Source of the DNA: Serpula lacrymans var. lacrymans S7.9
Taxonomy: Eukaryota; Basidiomycota; Agaricomycetes; Boletales; Serpulaceae
Direction of reading: 5' to 3'
Length of the DNA: 64,000 bases
Assembly: GCF_000218685.1 (NCBI RefSeq)
Contig: NW_006763297.1
Span: 851,557-915,556 of the forward strand
Of the stretch, positions 46,335-55,549 are shown piece after piece. The first letter of the stretch is position 1; each line of letters begins with the position of its first letter. The position numbers were made by a program, and so were the translations under genes. The notes beneath the pieces are model-generated. The model did not search any database, was not told the DNA's origin, and worked only from the letters and a program-made list of their open reading frames with translations.

Positions 46335-48107
46335 TGTCATGCACCAAAGTTGATTGGTAGCATGGACAGCTGTCAATAACAAAGCAAATATTCAAAAGAC
46401 TCGCCTTTGCGCCACACAGGCACAGTGCCACGTGGAATAGTAATTAATATTGCCTTTTTCGAACTTGTGGCTGATCAGCACCACCTCTATTAGGCAATCC
46501 AGTCACGCTCACCTTTGCTTTTCCATTCGGTACTTTCCGCGTTTCGGCATTTCGGCAAATTTTTGCGTCGCCACTGGCTACACATTGCATTGCACCCTCG
46601 CTTTTGTCGTTTCCCTTACTCCCCTTCCTTTGCCTAGCCCCACCATGGGCCCCTTCCTCTCCTTTTTATTCTCACCTGACGGTCATTTCTGGATCCCCAT
46701 TCTAATCCACTTTTTTGTCACCTCCACCCTCCTCCTCCTCATCTTATTTGCACCCCCACCATTTCTGATGTCACCACTTCCTATCCGCTTCCGTCGCCAA
46801 TCTGTTGACTACCATGTGCCACTGCTGATATCAGCAAAGCCCCGGCGGCCGGTCCAAATAGGGCAACAGGTCCATCTTCATGACGTCGATCTATCATCAT
46901 ATACTATCAAAACATCAGTCGCTCGTCTTGCCTGGTTGGAGCGTGGGTGGGTAGTTTTTGAGCTGGAGAAGGTTCATCCCCTTGCGTCGCCCATGTTCAT
47001 TGCTGTCCCATTCACTTGGGTACACTTATCTTTTGTCCATTGTCTTCGCTACAGCTACACCTACCACACGCTGCCTGGGACTCACTTGTTCCAAATTGGA
47101 ACTACTCCTCTCCCTCCCTCGTTTGATCAGGTGGTCCAACACAACCAGTCCATTGGTAAGGCCATGGAACTGTCGGATTTGGACTAGGTGGTGGACCGGT
47201 GGCTCCAGTTTCTTTTGGTTCAGCAGAACATTCATTTACAGTGCAATTAATTTTGATTTTTGAATCATTTCTATGGACACATATGTTTTTAGAATGCCTG
47301 ACTGACAATAAAGGAACTGTGTTGATACTGATAGTGTTTTGCCTTGCCCTTTTTTTACTGCATCTTCCCATGACATCATGATTTTCCTGCTCTCTTTTTG
47401 CTATTGGACTTTACTTTATGGCTGTACAGACCTGTCACATTACTCACAGCATTCATTGTTCTATCCCTTTCTTTTCCTTTTTTGACAATCTTATCCTGTA
47501 CTACCTACGCAGGATTCGTCAGCATACATTCCTTCCTTCATGTTCTTTCTCATTCTTTTTGCACAGCCATACTGTGCATAGCCTACTTTTCTTTTACTAT
47601 ATAAACCCCTGTATTTTACCTTGTAAAAAAAAAACAAGTAATCCAATCCAGACTTCTTCTCTACTCTCAAGTTCACTACTCTGCTACTTGTGATCCAGTG
47701 TGGTCACAACACTTCCCACTGCTACCACTGTCAACTGCTGTCATCGTCACTTCCCATTTTTGAAGTCATTGTCATTCGAGCCTGCTATCACTGGGAACCT
47801 TGTCACCTTGTCATCCTCATCGTTCTCAAACCTACCTTATACTACCATTAGCAAGGTAGTGCTCATCTATACTCGTCACTAAGCCCCTATCTTTCTATAT
47901 TCCAACTATCCCTCCTCCTCAAAACCCACACCCATACATCTCTGGGTTTTACTTTGAAGGATCCTCATACATACCACCACACGAACAACCAGAGCACCCA
48001 CTGTTCTAGGAGGCAAAGCCCATAAACAAGTTCCGTGGAATCTGGGAGGATTGTGTGTTAGTTTGTTTTTGTGTGTGGTTTTCTAACAACAGTTCTCATC
48101 ATCAACA
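46335..48107 (+). mobile_element. 1.77-kb LTR-like element, copy 1
   Basis: Begins TGTCATGCACC and ends CATCAACA, giving TG...CA ends. An inverted copy lies at 55550-57323, and similarity stops sharply at both ends. A TATA-like tactatataaaccc (about 47597-47609) followed by a C/T-rich leader suggests an LTR promoter reading rightwards. It is much longer than most fungal LTRs and contains a 180-codon ORF. No primer-binding site or polypurine tract adjoins it, so it is a solo LTR or an unclassified element. It truncates the Gypsy integrase on its left. Confidence 0.75.
46645..47187 (+). CDS. 180-residue ORF inside LTR-like element, copy 1
   Basis: The ATG at 46645 sits in caccATGgg, a strong fungal start context. 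The N-terminus MGPFLSFLFSPDGHFWIPIL runs into a hydrophobic stretch (HFFVTSTLLLLILFAPPPFL), one likely membrane segment or signal anchor. A soluble part follows with RRQSVDYHVPLLISAKPRRP, an SVARLAWLERGWVVFELEKV block and FTWVHLSFVHCLRYSYTYHT. The inverted copy encodes the same protein without a difference that I can see. I do not recognise a family. The same frame is open for 65 codons upstream of the ATG. It may be an LTR-carried accessory gene or a captured host exon. Confidence 0.5.
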   Translation: MGPFLSFLFSPDGHFWIPILIHFFVTSTLLLLILFAPPPFLMSPLPIRFRRQSVDYHVPLLISAKPRRPVQIGQQVHLHDVDLSSYTIKTSVARLAWLERGWVVFELEKVHPLASPMFIAVPFTWVHLSFVHCLRYSYTYHTLPGTHLFQIGTTPLPPSFDQVVQHNQSIGKAMELSDLD

Positions 48108-49118
48108 CCACTCCAATTGAATATGGCTTAGCATCACAGTAAAGGCTAGCTATTGCTTCAACCAGCGTAACTCACCACTTAGCCTTTGTGTGAATCGGTA
48201 GAGTTGATAGTGAAGCTCCCAGATGACAAACAACGCTAGTTTCAATTTTTTCTTCCATCCCAAACAGATGCTGAGCCATTGAGATAGTGAAACTGTCAGC
48301 CACTCCAATTAAAACAGCGCTACAAATTGCAGACACACCTGAACCAAAACATGGGCAAAAAGAAATGGGATATTCAGAGTCATATAGGTTCAAAGTGCTA
48401 CATAATTGTCGTAGTTGTGATACAATAGTAGGGATCATATACATAACATTTGTTCTCTGCGGTAGCTGTTTCAGCTGAAACCTTTATGTGCTTTTTCCTG
48501 GTGTGACTAGCCACAAAATGCCAAGTTCAAGCCAAATGTGCTGCTCATGGTGCCTTCTCTATTACTACCGAAGTGGGGGTTCCTGCCAAAGGTCCTTACT
48601 TTGGACCAGACTAGGGATTCACATTGTCCTCACGTGCTTTCTATATATGCAAAACAGAATATGGCAGATTGTATCGCTCTTGGACGCTACTCACTTCAAA
48701 TGAATGTCGCAGAAACAACAATTGGATAAGCATTTCAAATCATGTACTATAGCGGCTCAAAGAGAATATCTGTTCAACCAGCCTTGCTCGTCCAATTTTT
48801 TTTTCAAAATACAACAGTTGTGAGATGGGATGAGAGCGAACATTGAATATCTATGTATAAAACGCTAAAGATCTGGAGTGAATACTGTACCGTTTTGACC
48901 TGAACTTTGCCACATAGTCACAGGCCCTTACCTGGTCATTCAAGGTGCAAAAAAGTGCGGAAATATCAGCTCAGATGAGTAAAAGGGCTAAGTATACCAT
49001 GGCTCTCTGGGGCAGACCTGGACCCGACATCTCACATTATCACTGGTACATCAACACTAGCAAAATCACTTATTAAACTTAGTAAAGTTTGTTGCTTCTC
49101 AGTGGACAGGGGATGGGT
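48108..49118. other. 1-kb spacer inside the transposon belt
   Basis: No recognised coding sequence. A 90-codon minus-strand frame (48172-48444) has no domain. The piece around 48566-48615 resembles 57382-57430 outside the other LTR-like copy, hinting at a further shared repeat. Confidence 0.3.
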
Positions 49119-49123
49119 CATCA

Positions 49124-49517
49124 TGTAACAACCAAGAGTTAGTTACTCCGGCGCACACAGGAACACATTATAGAGAAGATGAAGAGGGAGTGGTTACCCC
49201 TTAAGATGCAGTGAGTTAGTTGGTATACAACAGGAGGACTCGCTGAGGAGTCTCCTGGATCTATTGGAGTTTATATACTACTACAGGGTTGTTTGTACAT
49301 GTGTACTATACAGTTTGATAGAGACAGTGGCTGATGATGTCATGGGGCCTAGCCCGCATGGCCAGCTCCACTGTGTGAGAGAGTTGTGTCCAAAATAAGA
49401 AGAAAGGCAACGCGGCGCGAGAAAGGGGAAGTGCCGCGTGGCACCATGTGTGAAAGCTAAAGTTTAAAACGGAGAATAAAAGTAAAGGGAAAGTCTGAAA
49501 ATTGTGTTATCGTAACA
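49124..49517 (+). repeat. Solo LTR, 0.4-kb family, copy C, with 5-bp target duplication
   Basis: Begins TGTAACAACCAAG and ends TTATCGTAACA. It is bounded by the perfect direct repeat catca (49119-49123 and 49518-49522). TG...CA ends plus a 5-bp duplication are the signature of an LTR left by recombination between the two LTRs of a full element. Confidence 0.92.
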
Positions 49518-49589
49518 CATCACCTCCCCTGATTCCAGTGAACGGATGAGTGAATGGTGGAGAAAGACTCAGACAAGTGTTGTACCTCT

Positions 49590-49916
49590 TGTTGGAGCAT
49601 TAGACGACACTCATAGAAGTTGAGCCTCCACCTAGAAACACTTACATTACTTACAAATTTGTAACTGCGGGAAACTACTTCTTTTTTCATCTTTGGATAT
49701 TCCCGCAGCATCTATTTTCTCCATGTTTGAGCACTTGACACCTCAGTCTGTTATTACAGTACTGAGGTGAGACATTATAACAATATGTTTTCAAGTTAGA
49801 CATCTATTGACTTTCTACTTAGTGTTTACTTATTAAACAGGTACTAGATTTAATACAGTCTGTTATTACAGTTCTGAGTGTTTACTTATTAAACAGGTTT
49901 ACACATAACCACTTCA
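49590..49916 (+). repeat. 5' LTR of the Copia element
   Basis: Begins TGTTGGAGCATTAGACG and ends AACCACTTCA. It is 56 bases longer than the 3' LTR because of an internal partial duplication: gtttacttattaaacagg occurs twice (near 49826 and 49880), with tctgttattacag also repeated. Confidence 0.92.
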
Positions 49917-49931
49917 GGTTATGAGCCCTGC
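49917..49931 (+). other. Primer-binding site: complement of the initiator tRNA-Met anticodon arm
   Basis: ggttatgagccctgc directly follows the 5' LTR. Its complement, gcagggctcataacc, is the anticodon stem-loop of eukaryotic initiator tRNA-Met, including CAT. Copia elements of this type are primed by the 5' half of that tRNA cut in the anticodon loop. The ATG at 49921-49923 lies inside this site and opens the gag frame. Confidence 0.85.
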
Positions 49932-52900
49932 TTCTGTAGCAGAAATGTTCTTAGCTTCCGGAGGAATCACTTCATCAAGTGTCCCAAAGTTAGAAGACAA
50001 AGGCTTGAACTGGAACACCTTTAAAACAAGGCTAATAGCCAACATCGCAGCTTGAGGCCTATCTCGTCATTTGGACGGAAAGGCTAAGTTGCCAGCTACT
50101 CTGATAGTAGACAGTAGTGGAAACTACACCCTACCAGATGGAAAGACTGTAGCTACCGATGACCAGATAGAAGCCTTCAAAACAAAGATTGATACCTACA
50201 ATCAAGAGGAGGCTATAATCCGACAGCAAATCATAGCTTGCATAAGCAACACCATGTGTAACAACCAAGAGTTAGTTACTCTGGCACACACAAGAACACA
50301 CTATAAAGGTAGTGATGAGGGAGTGGTTACCCTTTAAGCTGCAGAGAGTTTGTTGGTATACAACAGGAGGACTCGCTGAGGAGTCTCCTGGATCTATTGG
50401 GGTATATACTAATACAGAGTGTTTGTACTTATGTACTGTACAGTTGATAAAGTTAGTGGCTGATGATGTCATGGGGCCTAGCCCGCATGACCAGCTCCAC
50501 TGTGTGAGAGAGTTGTATCTAAAATAAGAAGAAGGCAATGCGGCGCGAGAAAGAGGAGTTTGAACAAAAGGGGAAGTGCCGCGTGGCACCATGTGTGAAA
50601 GCTAAAGTGTACAAGGTTAAAGTGGAGAATGAAAAAGAAGGAAAGGTCCGAAAATTGTGTTATCGTAACACCATGCTCCTGCATATAGAAAACTCTGGAC
50701 AGCCTAAAACAGCATCACAACTATGGGCAGACTTATCGAAACACTTTGAACACTTTGAAAATAAAAGTGACATAGTCAAACTAGATATCCGTCGAAAACT
50801 ACAAACATTACACTGTAATGAAGACAGCGATGTAAATGCTCACCTCAGCGAGATGATAAAACCGAAGTCCAAACTAGCAGGTATGGGAGGCACTATAAAT
50901 GATCAAGATTTCCTGGCCATAATCATGTCCTCATTACCTGAATCGTTTCGCCCACTTCTATCATCCATAACATCAGCTGCCAGAGTTTCAAAAGTCACAT
51001 TATCATCTGACAACCTTATATCCTATGTACTGGATGAGGCCAATCACCGTGCAGTTGGAAAACGAGTAGAGGGAGAGGCTGCCCTAATGGCCAAGGCCAA
51101 GAACAAACTGTCGGACAAAAATGATAAAAAGTTGAAAAAGAACATCCGATGTTACAAATGTGGGGGTAACAAACATATCTCTCGCAACTGTAAAAAGGCT
51201 AGGAAAGAGAAGGGCCAGAACAAAAACGAGAAGTCAGCAGGCAAGAACAATGATAAAGAGAAATCTCACCAAAATAATCATTGCAAAATGGCTGCAAAAG
51301 CCTCTGCCGAAGACGACTCAGACAACGACATGTACACTTTCAAAGTATCAACCTCATTGAACATTATAAAAGAAAAACATATCCTATGCCCGGCTATCAT
51401 AGACTCTGGCGCAAGTCAACACTTCTCCCCATTTAGAAACATGTTCGTTACCTTCACACAAATCACCCCAGAACCTATTCTTACAACAGGTTGACCCCCA
51501 CTACAAGTGACAGGCCGTGGGGATATGACAGTATCACTTCCAAACGGAGCAAGAAGATCTAAGATACTCCTAAAAGATGTACTGTACGTACCAGAGATGT
51601 CCACCATTCTCATATCTGCAAACAGAATGAATAGAGCCGGATATAGTGTACACGTCGAAGGCTGTTCTTGTCGCATAATTTCACCAAACCCAAAATGCCA
51701 AGTTATTGCAATTGTACCTGCAACAAAAGGGTTATATCAGCTACAAGATGTATCAGTTGACAATGATAAAAGGGAACAGATACAAGCCAACACAGCCACC
51801 CTCAGAACATTGACTCTGGACCAAGCTCACAGAGCAATGGCCCATATATCAACAAGAGCAATAAAGCATCTCGTCGCATCATCTCTAGTAACCGGCATAA
51901 AACTAGACTTAACTACAGACGAGACATTTTGCGATGCATGCGCAAAAGCAAAAGCCAATCGCAAACAATTCCCTAAGGAGTCATTTACACGAGCCACATC
52001 CTATGGCGAACAGATCCATTCGGACCTATGGGGACCAGCAAGCATCGAGGATATCACAGGAAAACATTACATGATAGTTTACTGATGACTATTCCAGGGA
52101 ATCCCATATTCATCTCTTGAAGTCGAAGGACCAAGCGCTATCAGTGTATGCCAGATTCAAAACATGGATCCTCAACCAAAAGGATGGAGCTAAAATAAAA
52201 AAACTAAGATCTGATCGGGGCGGAGAATACATGAGTGATGAATTTGCCACGCACCTAAGAGAAAAGAGAACCATCCGAGAAGCGAAAAGAAAGATCAGCG
52301 TAGAGCGCAATGTCAAATCCATACCAAACAAGAACTTACCAGTCCAAGATGACATTGACACTGATCAGTTCCTGATCCAGAGCACCAATGACAAGGATCC
52401 TCCTATACAACCAACAAAAGCTTTGTCACAACCCACAAAGGCCCCTTCACGACCAACTCCAGTTATACCCGAACAAAGACCCAGACAAGAAACGGCAACA
52501 AAACTAGCAGGATATTACAAGGATCTACACGAAGGAAGGGCCAGTGAATCTGTTGCATACAACCTAGAGACGGAAGGGAGGGAAGATGATGAAGAGCATC
52601 ATTGGAATATAGCAATGAGTGCACATATCCCGGATGGAAACAGTCCGCCTCTATACAAAGCACTCAAAGGACCAGATAAAAAAGAATGGAGATTAGCAAT
52701 GGATGAAGAACTCAAACAGATGGAAGATCTACACACCTGGGACCTCGTGACACCAAAAGGCGCAAACATAATCTGATCACACTTCATAATAAAAATAAAA
52801 AGAGGTGCTAAAGGAGGAATCCTAAAATATAAAGTACAATTAGTCGCAAATGGAAACAGCCAAAAATATGGCATCAACTACCTTGAAACCTACTCAGCAG

Positions 52901-54060
52901 TTGCAAGACTGACGTCCCATTGCACAATCCTCGCACATGCCTGCGCAAAAGACTGGGACATACATCAGGTAGATATAAAAGGCGCATATCTAAATGCAGA
53001 ACTCGACAAGGATGTCTATATGAGACCTCCGCCAGGGTATCTAAAACCAGATCAAAAGGAAATGGTCTGCAAATTGAACAAGGGTATCTATGGATTAAAA
53101 CAGGCAGGAGTCCAATGGTACAAAAGACTCACCAAAACATTTGACTCCATGGGATTTCTGAGATCGGAATACGATCACGCTGTTTTCGTGAAGCGCTGCA
53201 ACACATCTGAAATAGTTGTAAGAGTGTCAGTAGATGATATGACAGTCACATCAAACTCTCTAAAAGCTATAGAAGGCTTCAAGAATAATCTACAACGAGA
53301 GTACGAAATATCGGATCTAGGAGAAATCCACTGGTTACTAGGATTCGGAACAACCAGAAACAGAAAAGAATGCACCTTAATATTAGGTCAACAAGCGTAC
53401 ACCAAATTGATTCTCAAAGCGTTCAAAATGCAGAACTGCAAAAGTGTATCAACACCAATGGAACCTGGAATCATACTATCTGTTGATCAGTGCCCGAAAT
53501 CAACTGAACAAATACAACAAATGGCAAACGTACCGTACCGAGAAGCTATCAGAAAGCTGATGTATCTGGCACTCGGTACAAGACCAGATATATCATTTGC
53601 TGTATTGGTGGTATCACAATTCTCACACAACCCCGCCAAAGTCCACTGGGAAGCTGTAAAAAGAATCAAAATGATGCTTACCCTAGGAGGAGAAAATGAG
53701 GGCCTAAAAGGATTTTTGGACAGCGACTGGGCATCACAGCCCCATAGGAGATCAATCAGCGGATACATCTTCAAGTATAATGGTGGTACAATTTCCTGGA
53801 GCGCCAAGAAGCAATCAATAGTTGCCCTCTCCAGTACAGAAGCAATATTGTTGAGAGGGATACTAGGCGACATAGAAGGCACAAAACCGCTGAATCCAAC
53901 AATAGTCTACGCAGACAATCAAAGTGCCATTGCACTCACCTCAAACAATGTATACCATGCCCGTTCGAAGCACATCAACATACAATTCCACTTCATCTGC
54001 CAACTAGTCGAAGAATCCATCCTTCAAATACTGCCCTACCAACAACTGCCGACACCTTGA
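49921..54060 (+). pseudogene. Copia gag-pol, interrupted
   Basis: Gag opens with MSPASVAEMFLASGG at 49921, inside the primer-binding site. A TGA follows at about 50053, and a solo LTR interrupts at 50257-50670 between ISNTM and LLHIEN. Gag continues to the CCHC knuckle CYKCGGNKHISRNC (about 51151-51192). Protease has DSGAS (51400-51415), with a TGA at about 51492. Pre-integrase has the H...H...CDAC pattern. The integrase first Asp is in HSDLWGP, then a frameshift near 52081, then the second Asp in RSDRGGEY, after which the rest of the core is deleted and the Glu is absent. A TGA at about 52774 precedes RT, whose catalytic box reads SVDDM instead of the usual YVDDM or HVDDM. RNase H (LDSDWASQP, STEA, ADNQSAIAL) is present with small deletions; the last codons are frameshifted. 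It cannot move on its own. Confidence 0.9.
50257..50670 (+). repeat. Solo LTR, 0.4-kb family, copy D, nested in Copia gag
   Basis: Begins TGTAACAACC and ends ATCGTAACA, with the perfect 5-bp duplication ccatg at 50252-50256 and 50671-50675. It splits an Asn-Thr-Met-Leu stretch of gag, so it arrived after the host Copia element. It lies in the same orientation as its host. Confidence 0.93.
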
Positions 54061-54123
54061 CAAAAGCACTGGCCAAACTGAAATTTCAATGTTTCTGTAA
54101 CATGATAGGACTCAGCTCAGCTC

Positions 54124-54132
54124 AAGGGAGGG
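54124..54132 (+). other. Polypurine tract of the Copia element
   Basis: aagggaggg directly precedes the TG of the 3' LTR at 54133. This is the expected position and composition for the plus-strand DNA primer. Confidence 0.85.
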
Positions 54133-54403
54133 TGTTGGAACATTAGACGACACTCATAGAAGTTGAGCCTCCGCCTAGAAACACTTACATTACTTACAAA
54201 TTTGTAACTGTGGGAAACTACTTCCTTTTTTATCTTCGGATATTCCCACAGGATCTATTTTCCCCGTGTTCGAGCACTTGACACCTCAGTCTGTTATTAC
54301 AGTACTGAGGTGAGACATTACAGCAATATGTTTTCAAGTTAGACACCTATTGACTTTCTACTTAGTGTTTACTTATTAAACAGGTTTACACATAACCACT
54401 TCA
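54133..54403 (+). repeat. 3' LTR of the Copia element
   Basis: Begins TGTTGGAACATTAGACG and ends AACCACTTCA. It is nearly identical to the 5' LTR except for scattered substitutions and the absence of the 56-base duplication. The target duplication cctct follows. Confidence 0.93.
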
Positions 54404-54514
54404 CCTCTCCCCCAGTATTACAGCCAAACAATCCCACACTGATAACAAATTAATAATATAATAACTCAAATATAGTAATATCTAAGTGCGTGTGAGATTG
54501 ATCAACAAAATATA

Positions 54515-55549
54515 TCAACTCAAGGCATTTGCGCGTGGTGGGCATGTGCGGTAATACATTGCGCTCGTTGTTGTCTTCTCCCACGTTGTCGGTGAAGTTC
54601 CCCTCGTCAAGTTGAATTGACGCTCACGCTCAAGGCAATGACTGGCGAGCCGAAACAAGGACACCCCCTCTCGCTCCAAGCTCTGCCCCCATTGATGGTT
54701 GTTAAATTGCGCCTGGTAGAGGATACCGTCTGCAAAATCCCGCAGTAAATTTGCATGAGTCACCATTGTTTCCCCTACAGACCAATTCTCCATCCCTCTG
54801 ACATCAATAATTCCTTCATCATCTGACTCCTCATCATCTCGGATGTCTGAATCTCCTTGTCCAGCAGCCACATTTGTCAGCAATATGGTGTCATCACTCT
54901 TCAAATGGCCGGTTAGAGTGTCCAGTGAGATGAGAGCTGGATGCTTCCAGAACGGTGTTGTTCAATTACGCTTGACCTCGAGGAAGAACAAGGGGGGGAC
55001 AGGATGGACATCTTGAACAAGATGCTTGCAGAGGAGAAATCGACTGGTACTGAAATGTGGGCAGGTACACACCCAGGTGAGTGTGTTCAGTCTGTATTTA
55101 TTGTTCAACGGCATAGTAATTGGGGATGTTGCCGCCTGTTTCCAGTCCCGCTTGAACACCTTGCGCCACGACGCAAGTTCACGATATTGGCCTTTGTTAT
55201 CCATCAAACGGTCTAGCTTGCGATAATAGGTAGGCGCCAGCTTCATGGACCCATGCCAGAAGGTCAACGTGTGGCTTCTGAAAATGGTGAAGAATGTCAT
55301 GTTTGATACGACACCAACTATTGAATGTAAGTTACTAATGTCCCTCGTAATGTGTAAGCTGACTTACTGGCTCTCTAGGATCATTGTCTCTTGAGCACTG
55401 GAATCTCGTCATGGTATGATTGTGCCCACAATTCCCATCGCCCTAGCCTGTACCAGTTCTCCCGGAGGTATGCCCAGGCTTCACGTAGATCACTTGCAAC
55501 GCAAAATTGATACATCTGTTTGACCGCCCAGTCACAAATCCCTCGGCGG
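54515..55549 (-). pseudogene. Mutator-like (SWIM zinc-finger) transposase C-terminal remnant
   Basis: Minus-strand segments read GICDWAVKQMYQFCVASDLRE, then AWAYLRENWYRLGRWELWA, then (after a frameshift near 55385 and a likely intron) HDILHHFQKPHVDLLAWVH and KLAPTYYRKLDRL. Next come SWRKVFKRDWKQAATSPITM and the SWIM finger WVCTCPHFSTSRFLLCKHLV (CxCx(n)CxH). The tail ends SPTTWEKTTTSAMYYRT near 54530. I know this order from many agaricomycete genomes as the C-terminal part of a MULE-type transposase. The catalytic domain is missing, cut off by the LTR-like element at 55550, so it is dead. The acidic stretch DIRDDEESDDEGIIDV is typical of the family tail. Confidence 0.75.

Larger units (their letters stand above)
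49590..54403 (+). mobile_element. Ty1/Copia LTR retrotransposon, structurally complete but coding-defective
   Basis: The element is bounded by the 5-bp duplication cctct (49585-49589 and 54404-54408). It has LTRs at 49590-49916 and 54133-54403, a primer-binding site directly after the 5' LTR and a polypurine tract before the 3' LTR. Coding order is gag with CCHC zinc knuckle, protease, integrase, RT, RNase H, the Copia order. A solo LTR of another family (50257-50670) is nested in gag. Several stops, frameshifts and an integrase deletion make it unable to encode its own proteins. Confidence 0.92.

Noticed and set aside
47398..47693. Two overlapping plus-strand frames (68 and 91 codons) inside the LTR-like element
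   Set aside because: Both are repeated in the second copy only because the DNA is identical; composition is Phe/Ser/Cys-rich pyrimidine-strand sequence typical of a leader.
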